Source: Bacillus sp. 491mf
GTDB taxonomy: Bacteria > Bacillota > Bacilli > Bacillales > Bacillaceae_G
Direction: 5' to 3'
Length of the DNA: 64,000 nucleotides
Assembly: GCF_900112415.1 (NCBI RefSeq)
Contig: NZ_FOLV01000016.1
Location: 22,876-86,875, forward strand
Position 1 is the stretch's first letter. Every line of letters begins with the position of its first letter. A program made the position numbers and the translations under genes. The notes beneath the pieces are model-generated. The model made no database searches and was not told the DNA's origin. It saw only the letters and a list, made by a program, of their open reading frames with translations. Below, one piece after another: positions 53,808 to 62,426 of the stretch.

Positions 53808-56474
53808 ATGAGCAATTGGTACAGTAAGACAACAACTCAGACATTGCATGAACTAGAAACAAATGAACAGCAAGGTTTAACCGAAGAAATAGCGGTAGCT
53901 CGATTAAACAAATACGGGAAAAACGAGCTCGAAATGAAGAAAAAAAGAACTTTGGGTCAACGTATTTTTGCCCAGATCAATGATATTCTCGTCTATGTTC
54001 TTTTAATTGCAGCTCTTATTTCTGCCTTTGTCGGCGAATGGGCTGATGCTAGTATTATTGCTGTTGTAGTCGTTTTAAATGCTGTAATTGGTATCATTCA
54101 AGAATCAAAAGCAGAGCAAGCTCTAGAAGCTTTAAAAAAGATGGCGACTCCAAAAGCAATTGTAAAACGAGGTAGTGAATTAAAAGAAATTCCATCCGAA
54201 AATGTCGTTCCTGGAGACATTGTTCTGCTTGATGCAGGTCGCTATATTCCTTGTGACTTACGGCTCATCGAAACAGCCAATTTAAAAATTGAAGAATCTG
54301 CTTTAACGGGCGAATCCGTTCCTGTAGATAAAGATGCAACGTATACTCCTTCAGGGCAACATCAGAAGAAAGTACCATTAGGTGATCAAAAGAATATGGC
54401 CTTTATGTCTACACTTGTTACATATGGTCGCGGTGTTGGCGTAGCTACCCAAACAGGAATGCATTCACAAATAGGGAAAATCGCCACTCTCTTGCATCAA
54501 GCTGATGATGATACAACACCTCTTCAAAAAAGCCTAGCGCAAGTTGGAAAATATTTAGGCTTTGTCTCTGTAGGAATATGTATCATCATGTTCTTAATCG
54601 GTTTTTTCCAAGGTCGTGATACGTTAGAAATGTTTATGACCGCGATAAGTTTAGCGGTTGCCGCGATTCCAGAAGGCTTACCAGCTATCGTTTCTATCGT
54701 TCTCGCAATCGGTGTACAGCGTATGATTAAACAAAATGTCATCATCCGGAAACTACCAGCTGTTGAAGCACTTGGCTCTGTTACGATTATTTGTTCAGAT
54801 AAGACTGGGACATTAACGCAAAATAAAATGACAGTTACTCACTTTTATAGTGATGGTACATACGATGCATTAGAAAATGTAAACGTAAATAATGATGTTC
54901 AGCGTCTACTATTAGAAAATATGGTTTTATGTAACGACGCCTCTTACAATGCTGAATCACAAACTGGAGATCCGACAGAAATTGCTCTTCTTGTTGCGGG
55001 ATCTACCTTTGATCTTCAAAAAGATATGCTAGAAAAGAAACATAAACGCCTAAATGAGTTTCCTTTTGACTCTGATCGTAAAATGATGTCAACGCTGCAT
55101 GAATACGAAGACAACTACTTTAGTATGACAAAAGGGGCAATCGATAAACTCTTACCTAGGTGCAAACATATTCTTAAAAATGGCACTGTGCAGCCATTAA
55201 CTGAAAGTGATCAAAACGAAATAATAGCAGCGGCACAAGCGATGTCACAAAAAGCGTTACGCGTACTTTCATTCGCTTTCAAACAATACAGTGCCGAGCA
55301 TATTAACATGCAAGAAGCAGAAGAAAATCTTATATTCATTGGTCTTGTAGGGATGATTGACCCGCCTCGCCAAGAAGTGAAAGCAGCTATTAAAGAATGT
55401 AAGAAAGCTGGCATTCGCACCGTTATGATTACAGGAGATCATAAAGATACCGCCTTTGCCATTGCAAAAGAACTTGGAATTGCTGCAGAAGAATCCGAAG
55501 TAATAATGGGAACACAATTAGACAATCTTTCAGATGAACAACTCGCAAACGAAGTGAATCATTTAAACGTCTTTGCTCGTGTTTCTCCTGAACATAAAGT
55601 GAAAATTGTAAAAGCACTACGTGCAAATGGAAATATTGTTTCCATGACTGGAGATGGGGTCAATGATGCACCATCTTTAAAACAAGCAGATGTTGGTGTT
55701 GCAATGGGGATTACCGGAACGGATGTCGCAAAAGGTGCTGCTGATATGGTGTTAACAGACGATAATTTCTCGTCTATTGTTAAAGCCGTCGAAGAAGGGA
55801 GAAGCATTTATCATAACATTAGAAAGTCTATTCTTTTCTTACTTTCTTGTAACTTCGGAGAAATCATTACACTCTTCTTAGCTATTTTACTCGGCTGGGC
55901 TACACCACTTCGTCCCATTCATATTTTGTGGGTGAATTTAATTACAGATACACTTCCAGCATTATCACTTGGCGTAGATCCAGAAGATCCGGACGTTATG
56001 AAAGAAAAGCCGCGCCGTGCGACAGACAGCTTATTTAGCGGCAGTGTACCATTTTTAATACTAAACGGGATTGTCATTGGGCTCATCACGTTAATCGCCT
56101 TTATTGTTGGCGCAAAATTATATACAGGGGATACGAACCTTTTTCCTCTCTTTCCATCTCAAATTGAAGCAGATGCTTTATTACATGCCCAAACAATGGC
56201 CTTTGTCACACTCAGTTTTTCACAGCTCGTTCATTCTTTTAATTTACGATCACGTACAAAATCAATCTTCTCGATTGGGATATTGACAAATAAATACTTA
56301 GTTTTCTCTCTTCTGATCGGTGTATGTATACAAGTATGTATTATTTCGATTCCGCCTCTTGCCAGCATATTTGGTGTACATGCTTTAACAGTAAACGATT
56401 GGGGATTTGTTTTATTACTTAGTATCATTCCGTTACTAGTAAATGAAATAATAAAGGTATTGAAAAGGCAGTAA
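53808..56474 (+). CDS. Calcium-transporting type P-ATPase (P2A)
   Basis: 888 residues. Extrudes Ca2+ (possibly Mn2+) using ATP. It has the SERCA/PMR1-like layout: an N-terminal cation-ATPase domain, PEGLPAI at 288 in helix 4, the phosphorylated Asp331 in CSDKTGTLTQNKMT, TGDHKDTA and MTGDGVNDAPSLKQADVGVAMG, and a six-helix C-terminal domain with NLITDTLPALSLG. GGAGGTG is seven bases before ATG 53808. Together with ChaA it gives the window two calcium exporters. B. subtilis YloB is the nearest characterised protein. Confidence 0.92.
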   Translation: MSNWYSKTTTQTLHELETNEQQGLTEEIAVARLNKYGKNELEMKKKRTLGQRIFAQINDILVYVLLIAALISAFVGEWADASIIAVVVVLNAVIGIIQESKAEQALEALKKMATPKAIVKRGSELKEIPSENVVPGDIVLLDAGRYIPCDLRLIETANLKIEESALTGESVPVDKDATYTPSGQHQKKVPLGDQKNMAFMSTLVTYGRGVGVATQTGMHSQIGKIATLLHQADDDTTPLQKSLAQVGKYLGFVSVGICIIMFLIGFFQGRDTLEMFMTAISLAVAAIPEGLPAIVSIVLAIGVQRMIKQNVIIRKLPAVEALGSVTIICSDKTGTLTQNKMTVTHFYSDGTYDALENVNVNNDVQRLLLENMVLCNDASYNAESQTGDPTEIALLVAGSTFDLQKDMLEKKHKRLNEFPFDSDRKMMSTLHEYEDNYFSMTKGAIDKLLPRCKHILKNGTVQPLTESDQNEIIAAAQAMSQKALRVLSFAFKQYSAEHINMQEAEENLIFIGLVGMIDPPRQEVKAAIKECKKAGIRTVMITGDHKDTAFAIAKELGIAAEESEVIMGTQLDNLSDEQLANEVNHLNVFARVSPEHKVKIVKALRANGNIVSMTGDGVNDAPSLKQADVGVAMGITGTDVAKGAADMVLTDDNFSSIVKAVEEGRSIYHNIRKSILFLLSCNFGEIITLFLAILLGWATPLRPIHILWVNLITDTLPALSLGVDPEDPDVMKEKPRRATDSLFSGSVPFLILNGIVIGLITLIAFIVGAKLYTGDTNLFPLFPSQIEADALLHAQTMAFVTLSFSQLVHSFNLRSRTKSIFSIGILTNKYLVFSLLIGVCIQVCIISIPPLASIFGVHALTVNDWGFVLLLSIIPLLVNEIIKVLKRQ

Positions 56475-56496
56475 GGAAATTCCTCACTGCCTTTTC
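56461..56496. terminator. Bidirectional terminator between the Ca-ATPase gene and telA
   Basis: AAAAGGCAGT and ACTGCCTTTT pair, with an inner AGGAA/TTCCT pairing. It overlaps the ATPase stop codon. Confidence 0.85.
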
Positions 56497-56501
56497 TATC
56501 A

Positions 56502-57581
56502 TTATCCTTGCATTTCCTTCTTAATTCGATCCGTTAATTCTGCCATACGCTTACGGCTTTCTTCACGCTCACGTTTGTTTTGTTCTTCAATTTGTTTTGT
56601 TTCTTGAACACCTTTCGAAATAATGTTCCAAGTCTCTTCAAGCGTTTCCATCTTAATACTTGAAGAACCAGTTAGTTTTGCTACTTCGACACTTTGCGTT
56701 GCGATATTTTGAGCATTTCTCTTCAACAACTCGTTTGTGCGGCGGTCAAGTTCTGCCATTGAATCGGCAACAAGCTTTTGACGTTTTGCATTCACAGCCT
56801 GAATAATACCATTTTTAAAAATAGGAATTGTCGTAATAAACGCTGAATTAATTTTCCCGATTAACTTGTTGTTACCACGTTGAATCATACGAATTTGCGG
56901 TGCTGTTAATAGGGCAACCATACGCGCTTTTTCTAAATCGTCAATGCGTTGTTCTAAAATCTCTACAGAGTTCTTTAATGATTCTAGCTCGATTCCTGCA
57001 AGTTGATCATTGTTTTGAACGCGCTCTTCATACATTGGAACTAATTCTGTTTGCAGACGCTCAAGTAGCATTTCACCCGCAACAACGTATTTCTCTAAAT
57101 CTAAATAGTATTTTAAGTTTTGATCATACAAACCATCTAACGTACCGATTGAACGCTTCATTTCATCTTGATATTTCGTGATTTCCACGTACACTTTATC
57201 CATTTCGCGGCCCATCGTTTGATACTTATTAAAGATTTGTTCAATCATTTGATTTCCTTTTTTAAATAAACGAGAGAAAAAACCGCTTTTTTCTTCAACG
57301 AAATCTTTACTGTCAAACTTGTCCATAATTTTCCCAAGCTGTTTTAATAGCTCACCAGAGTCTTCTACTTTCGATAATGTCATCGTATGTAAAATTTGAT
57401 CTGCAAACCTTGAAATCTCTAAAGATGGCTCTTTACCTAGCTCAATTAGTTCCAATTGATCTTTAATGTCTACACCATTATATATGCGCTGCACCTCAGA
57501 GTCTTGTCTTAACTGCAGGCGAATATCTTTCGACGTTTGTTCATTCAATTCTGTTGTTGGATCTAATACGATCGGATTCAT
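56502..57581 (-). CDS. telA: TelA-family toxic anion resistance protein (YceH)
   Basis: 359 residues, mostly long helices with coiled-coil character (LKNSVEILEQRIDDLEKARM, ELLKRNAQNIATQSVEVAKL). This is the TelA family, found with TerC and TerD genes and linked to tellurite and cell-envelope stress resistance; its biochemical action is unknown. Last gene of the yceCDEFGH-like operon, 18 bases after the YceG-like gene. ATG 57581 with AAGGAAG upstream. Ends at a shared terminator. Confidence 0.9.
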   Translation of the reverse strand: MNPIVLDPTTELNEQTSKDIRLQLRQDSEVQRIYNGVDIKDQLELIELGKEPSLEISRFADQILHTMTLSKVEDSGELLKQLGKIMDKFDSKDFVEEKSGFFSRLFKKGNQMIEQIFNKYQTMGREMDKVYVEITKYQDEMKRSIGTLDGLYDQNLKYYLDLEKYVVAGEMLLERLQTELVPMYEERVQNNDQLAGIELESLKNSVEILEQRIDDLEKARMVALLTAPQIRMIQRGNNKLIGKINSAFITTIPIFKNGIIQAVNAKRQKLVADSMAELDRRTNELLKRNAQNIATQSVEVAKLTGSSSIKMETLEETWNIISKGVQETKQIEEQNKREREESRKRMAELTDRIKKEMQG

Positions 57582-57599
57582 ATATGTATCTTCCTTTCT

Positions 57600-59231
57600 T
57601 TATAAAAATGGCCGAAATAACCCCTTTAAAGTGTTTGATAAATTTTTATGAGACGAAGCGCCGTGAAAGGCTACATCAAAGCTCACTTCTTCTAGCCAGT
57701 GGGAATCAAATGCGCCCGCTTCAATATACTGCTCGATGTCATTACGTCCTGTCGGATTAAAATGTAACACATCGACACCAATTTGATTTAAAAAGAGCAT
57801 TACTACCGCATCAGAACGTGTCAGCTCTCCACTTTTCTCATTGTTAAATATAACTACTTTCGGCACTTCTTGCGAATAATCAAATTTCTCAAGCTGCTCA
57901 AGTATGTTCGGTGGGATTTGTGAAAGCTGAGCAAACACATATAAAGCAGTGTCTTGCTCTGTTTCAGATCCCACTCTTTTGCAGAGCCCACTTTCACATG
58001 TATGAATGATAGCCTCTGCAATGCCATATTGCAGCCCTTCTGGTAAGCGCTTATGCGGCCACCAATGACTTTGAATGATATTCTGTGCATCAAGTTTTCC
58101 TGAACGGTTTAACGCATCACGATAATGGAATTGAAAATTCGCTTTCTGTTCCTTCGTAAAAGGAAATTGATTGATTAGCAGACTATTTTCATATGATGTT
58201 AACGTTTTTAATCTTTGAAAATACTCTTTCTCATTTTTAGAAACACCAGACACTTTTGCAAATAATGATGGAATATAAATATGCCCTTTTTCTACAAAGA
58301 ATGTTGGTCTTATAAATGCTTTTTCTTTCGTAATGATAAACAGTTCATCATACGTCGTCTTTAACGTCCGGGCAACTGGTGTATACGCTCTAAATTGCCA
58401 TGGTTTATACAAGAGTGAATTATCATGATGAAGCACTTGCTCAATCTCTTTTGAGGCTTGATACGCAACAGTTGCAACGCGCTCTCTCTTTTTATCCGGA
58501 AATGGTTCTAATGCAATTCGACTCGAATGCGAAATCACAAATGTTCGATTTTCTTCATCGATTGTTTCAAAACCATCTTTTCCTTCTGGATGATAATACA
58601 ATACATCACATCCGAGCATAATAAGGAAGTGTAAAAAGTAAATTCGACTTTCCGACGCATCACCATACCATATAATTTGCGGCATTTGTGCTTTATAATC
58701 CTTTTGTGAAAACCATTTCGAAACGTAATTTTCACTTAACTTAATCATATCAATTAAAAACCGGCGAAAACCTTCTGTTTTTAACGATTGATTATGCTGT
58801 TTTTCGTACAGCTTTAAAATTGAAATAAAAGTTGCATGTATGTAGTGTTGTATATCGGGATGATCAACTTCGGGCAATAAACGTTTTCCCGATAAATGGG
58901 CAACGAGACGATTGACAGTTAAACCGTTTGCTGCCTGTTGATGCAGTGAAAAAACTTCTTGAATATCACGAAGCTTCTCTGAAGGAATGACTTTATTTAA
59001 ATTTTGTTCGTGAAGTACAGTGATCTTCTCATTTTGACTATACGCAAATAACTGGTTAAAGTATTCATCCGTATCATTAGGCACGCCAAGAATGCGACAG
59101 CCTATATAGCTAAAATGTAGATCATTCTCTGTTACTTCATAATGCGGCCGCTTTGCTAAACCGGTTTCAAACTGTTTTAATACTTCTTCCCCGCCTAGTA
59201 ACTGTGGGTGAAATGTAAAACGTGAAAACAC
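57600..59231 (-). CDS. yceG: YceG-like protein of the ter operon
   Basis: 543 residues, soluble, function unknown. It corresponds by position and length to YceG of the B. subtilis yceCDEFGH operon; the C-terminal 180 residues contain a distinct repeated domain (KVVIFNNEKSGELTRSDAVV, VLHFNPTGRNDIEQYI). Comparative work has placed such proteins in Ter-linked stress systems. GTG 59231 has GGAGGTG seven bases upstream and begins MFSRFTFHPQ. It follows terC by 79 bases. Confidence 0.82.
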   Translation of the reverse strand: MFSRFTFHPQLLGGEEVLKQFETGLAKRPHYEVTENDLHFSYIGCRILGVPNDTDEYFNQLFAYSQNEKITVLHEQNLNKVIPSEKLRDIQEVFSLHQQAANGLTVNRLVAHLSGKRLLPEVDHPDIQHYIHATFISILKLYEKQHNQSLKTEGFRRFLIDMIKLSENYVSKWFSQKDYKAQMPQIIWYGDASESRIYFLHFLIMLGCDVLYYHPEGKDGFETIDEENRTFVISHSSRIALEPFPDKKRERVATVAYQASKEIEQVLHHDNSLLYKPWQFRAYTPVARTLKTTYDELFIITKEKAFIRPTFFVEKGHIYIPSLFAKVSGVSKNEKEYFQRLKTLTSYENSLLINQFPFTKEQKANFQFHYRDALNRSGKLDAQNIIQSHWWPHKRLPEGLQYGIAEAIIHTCESGLCKRVGSETEQDTALYVFAQLSQIPPNILEQLEKFDYSQEVPKVVIFNNEKSGELTRSDAVVMLFLNQIGVDVLHFNPTGRNDIEQYIEAGAFDSHWLEEVSFDVAFHGASSHKNLSNTLKGLFRPFL

Positions 59232-59310
59232 ACTCGTTCACCTCCAAACGAAACGTTTATAAAAAATGGGCGCCCATATGATGAGCAAACCCATTTAATC
59301 TATTAACCTA

Positions 59311-60099
59311 TTAATCTTCTTTCTTAGAAGCTGCCACCTCTTCACGAGTTTGGCGAGATGTTTTCATATAATGTAAAATAAATGTCGCACCAAATGCAAT
59401 AACTAAAATGATGAAGAATAACCAGTGCGGCATTTCAATATGAAATACAGAAAGCAACATTTTCGCAGCAATAATTCCAATTAATATATATGCTGTCGTT
59501 TCTAGTTCTGGAATACGTTCTAGTAATCGTAAAAATACGCCGGCAATACCACGCATCATTAAAATACCAAGCATTCCGCCAAGAAGTAAAATCCATACTT
59601 CATTTGAAACACCAAATGCCGCAAGAACGCTATCCACAGAGAACGCAATGTCCATTAACTCAACCATTACAACCGTTCCCCAGAACATGCCAAACATTCT
59701 AAAGAGAATGCTATCTTGCTTCATACCATGAGCTTCTTCGTCATCTTCATTTCCTTTAGATTTATCAATGAAGTGTTTTGCGGAAAGCCATGCAAGGTAA
59801 AGGGCACCAAGTACTTTTACCCATGCTAATTTAATTAAGTACATACCAATTCCGATGGCAATAAAACGAAATGCATACGCACCAATAAGCCCGTAAAATA
59901 AAGCTTTTTTACGCTTTTCTTCTGGAAGATGCTTTACCATAACAGCTAATACAAGCGCGTTATCAGCAGATAGCAATCCTTCCAAAATAACAAGCGTTCC
60001 AATTAATCCCCAAGATACTGGATCTGTTAATACCTTTACCCACATATCTAAATTAAAAAATTGGGCATACGTATCAAGAATTCCGTGTAAGATCTCCAT
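59311..60099 (-). CDS. terC: TerC-family membrane protein (YceF)
   Basis: 262 residues, about eight helices. The diagnostic metal-binding segments are EGLLSADNALVLAVMVKHLP and MDIAFSVDSVLAAFG, with acidic residues inside the membrane. Recent studies assign manganese export, for metalation of secreted proteins, to several Bacillus TerC proteins. AGGAGT precedes ATG 60099. Fourth gene of the operon. Confidence 0.92.
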   Translation of the reverse strand: MEILHGILDTYAQFFNLDMWVKVLTDPVSWGLIGTLVILEGLLSADNALVLAVMVKHLPEEKRKKALFYGLIGAYAFRFIAIGIGMYLIKLAWVKVLGALYLAWLSAKHFIDKSKGNEDDEEAHGMKQDSILFRMFGMFWGTVVMVELMDIAFSVDSVLAAFGVSNEVWILLLGGMLGILMMRGIAGVFLRLLERIPELETTAYILIGIIAAKMLLSVFHIEMPHWLFFIILVIAFGATFILHYMKTSRQTREEVAASKKED

Positions 60100-60172
60100 A
60101 CAGCTATTGACTCCTATTCTATTTTTAAATTTCTAGAAAGCGGAAAAGAAGGAAACGAAAGTCGCTTCCTTC

Positions 60173-60751
60173 TTATGCATCCAAGCCGTACGCTCTTACA
60201 AGCGCACCTAGTCCACCTTGGAAGCCACTTCCGACAGCATTAAACTTCCACTGTCCATTATGACGATATAATTCACAAAAGACAACCGCTGTTTCAATGG
60301 AGAAATCTTCCCCTAAATCATAGCGAAGTACTTCTTCATTTGTTTCTTCATTCGTTAAACGAGCAAATGCATTGGCAACTTGTCCAAAGTTTTGACGGCG
60401 GCCCTCTGCATCATAAATAGTAACTGTAATCGCAATACGGTGTACATCAGCTGGGACTTTGCTTAGATCAACAACTAATTGTTCATCATCACCATCACCT
60501 TCTCCAGTTCGGTTATCACCTGTATGTGCCACAGAACCACAAGGAGATTGTAAATTGTTATAAAAGATAAAGTCTGTTTCTTTCGTACATTTACCTTCTT
60601 GATTTAATAAGAAAGCAGATGCGTCTAAATCATAATCAGATCCGCCGTCATATTGTTTAATATCCCAGCCAAGACCAATAACTGCTCTCGTAAGGCCTGG
60701 GCTTGTCTTACCTAAATCAATTTTTTGTCCTTTTTGTAACTGAATAACCAT
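60173..60751 (-). CDS. terD: TerD-family Ca2+-binding protein (YceE position)
   Basis: 192-residue beta-sandwich. The two acidic Ca2+-binding segments are DYDLDASAF (about 39-47) and [14 protein letters not shown] (about 78-91), and [18 protein letters not shown] is conserved. The nearly identical layout of the three TerD genes points to duplication within the operon. GAGGTGAAG precedes ATG 60751. Confidence 0.93.
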   Translation of the reverse strand: MVIQLQKGQKIDLGKTSPGLTRAVIGLGWDIKQYDGGSDYDLDASAFLLNQEGKCTKETDFIFYNNLQSPCGSVAHTGDNRTGEGDGDDEQLVVDLSKVPADVHRIAITVTIYDAEGRRQNFGQVANAFARLTNEETNEEVLRYDLGEDFSIETAVVFCELYRHNGQWKFNAVGSGFQGGLGALVRAYGLDA

Positions 60752-60780
60752 CGCGCTTCACCTCTATTTACATAGATTAT

Positions 60781-60848
60781 TTACCCCGATTGGGCTGGCT
60801 TTCCATAAGTGGGGATGAATCCTCCCCACTTATGGAAGAGTCACTTTA
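60781..60848 (-). repeat. Element C copy at the end of the second terD gene
   Basis: Minus strand: TAAAGTGACTCTTCCATAAG, then GGGGAGGATTCATCCCC hairpin, CTTATGGAAAGCCAGCC and CAATCGGGG. The first three bases (TAA) are the stop codon of the terD gene at 60846. Confidence 0.65.
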
Positions 60849-61430
60849 CTCTACATCTAAACCAAAGTTTTTACATAAAGATGCTAACCCACCTTGGAAT
60901 CCGCTTCCAATCGCATTAAACTTCCAATCATTGTTATGGCGATATAATTCACCGACTACAACTGCTGTTTCAATTGAGAAGTCCTCGCCTAAGTCATAGC
61001 GAATTAGCTCTGTTTTCTTCTCTTCATCTATAATGCGCACAAAGGAGTTAGATACTTGTCCAAAGTTTTGACGGCGACCTTCTCCATCATAAATTGTAAT
61101 CGTAAAGCAAATGCGTTCAATATGCGCAGGAACATTTTTCATATCAACTTTGATTGTTTCATCGTCCCCGTCGCCTTCTCCTGTACGATTATCACCTAAA
61201 TGCTGTACAGAACCATTTGCCCCGGTCGGATTATTGTAGAAAACGAAGTCTTCGCCTCCGCCAACCTTACCATTTGCTCCAACTAAGAAAATACTTACGT
61301 CTAAATCAAAATCAGCCTGTCCATCATATTTATTTGTATCCCAACCAAGACCAACAATTACTTTTGAAAGACCTGGATTTGTTTTCGTTAAATCTACTTT
61401 TTGTCCTTTTTGCAATGAAATAACTGCCAT
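60846..61430 (-). CDS. terD: TerD-family Ca2+-binding protein (YceD position)
   Basis: 194 residues. Ca2+-binding segments DFDLDVSIF and [14 protein letters not shown] are intact, with [20 protein letters not shown]. Its 3' half is very similar to the gene at 60173 ([14 protein letters not shown] is identical in both). AAGGAGG precedes ATG 61430. Its stop codon coincides with the border of element C. Confidence 0.93.
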   Translation of the reverse strand: MAVISLQKGQKVDLTKTNPGLSKVIVGLGWDTNKYDGQADFDLDVSIFLVGANGKVGGGEDFVFYNNPTGANGSVQHLGDNRTGEGDGDDETIKVDMKNVPAHIERICFTITIYDGEGRRQNFGQVSNSFVRIIDEEKKTELIRYDLGEDFSIETAVVVGELYRHNNDWKFNAIGSGFQGGLASLCKNFGLDVE

Positions 61431-61449
61431 ATATAACGCCTCCTTAAAA

Positions 61450-61565
61450 ATTATCCGGCTCTACCGGGCAGTACTCAAAGTGTAGTACTGCCCGTAAGAA
61501 TCCGGTTGATGAGAGCTTTCCATCAGTGGGAGACGAAGCCCCAAACTGATGGAAGTTTCACTTTA
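61450..61565 (-). repeat. Element C copy at the end of the first terD gene
   Basis: Minus strand: TAAAGTGAAACTTCCATCAG, loop, CCCACTGATGGAAAGCTCTC, CCGGATTCTTACGGGCAGTA and TACTGCCCG, like the longer element C at 9007. Here too TAA of TAAAG is the stop codon of the upstream gene (61563-61565). Confidence 0.7.
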
Positions 61566-62159
61566 TTGATAACTCGTGACGATTTCACTTAAATTTTTAG
61601 CTTGCGTTCCTTCTCCAATTGCCGAGAACTTCCATTCATTATCATGACGGTAAATTTCACCAGCAATTAAAGTCATCTTTCCACCGTAGTTATCCGTTAA
61701 GTTATAACGTGCTAACTCTTCACCTGTTTGCGGATTTTGAATACGAATATACGCATTACGAATCATCCCAAAGTCTTGACGACGGTTCACGCAATCATAA
61801 ATATTTACAACAAAGATGAGGCGGTTTATTCTAGATGGAACTTTTGGTAATTCGACAAAAATAGTCTCATCGTCCCCTGCACCTTCACCTGTTAAATTAT
61901 CACCCGAATGAGTAACACTTCCGCAAGAAGATAATTTATTTCCAAAATAAATGAGATCATGTTTATGTAAAAATCGATCATTCTCAAGCATGATCACAGA
62001 TGCATCACAATCAATATTTGGCTTACTTCCAAACAATGAAGATAAAAACCCACCTGCTTTTTCCATCGGATCCCATCCTAGGCCAACTTGTAGCTTCGTT
62101 AACCCTGGTTTCCCTTTCGTTAAGTCGATCTTCTGTCCTTTTTCTAAAATGATAGGCAT
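61563..62159 (-). CDS. terD: TerD-family protein with an insertion (YceC position), first gene of the ter operon
   Basis: 198 residues. It differs from its two neighbours: a GGFLSSLFGSKPN loop is inserted near residue 36, and the Ca2+ segments read DCDASVIM and GDNLTGEGAGDDET, so one acidic position is changed. AAGGAAGAG precedes ATG 62159. Upstream, TACAAT at about 62219-62224 on the minus strand may be the -10 box. Confidence 0.91.
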   Translation of the reverse strand: MPIILEKGQKIDLTKGKPGLTKLQVGLGWDPMEKAGGFLSSLFGSKPNIDCDASVIMLENDRFLHKHDLIYFGNKLSSCGSVTHSGDNLTGEGAGDDETIFVELPKVPSRINRLIFVVNIYDCVNRRQDFGMIRNAYIRIQNPQTGEELARYNLTDNYGGKMTLIAGEIYRHDNEWKFSAIGEGTQAKNLSEIVTSYQ

Positions 62160-62312
62160 GAAGTCTCTTCCTTTCTACAAATCCTTTTCCACCTAGGAAA
62201 AAATTGTATTCTTTCTTTAATATTGTAGCATTTTTCATAGATTGAAAAAAAGAATATTTTTTCGATTATATGAAAACATCTATTTGATTTCCCTGCACCG
62301 ATGTCAGAAGTG

Positions 62313-62383
62313 AACGACCGCAATATAATATATCGGCGCTTCGACACGATTTAAAGACCCTTCAACAATATCCGACATATAAC
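62313..62383 (+). repeat. Interspersed repeat, element B copy 4 (uninterrupted)
   Basis: AACGACCGCAATATAATATA, TCGGCGCTTCGACACGATTT and AAAGACCCTTCAACAATATC, CGACATATAAC. TTTAAAG runs straight into the right half, without element C. It lies between the ter operon start and the glucosaminidase 3' end. Confidence 0.7.
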
Positions 62384-62426
62384 TAACTTCTATACTTAAC
62401 ATCAACATTATGAATCTAGCTATTTA

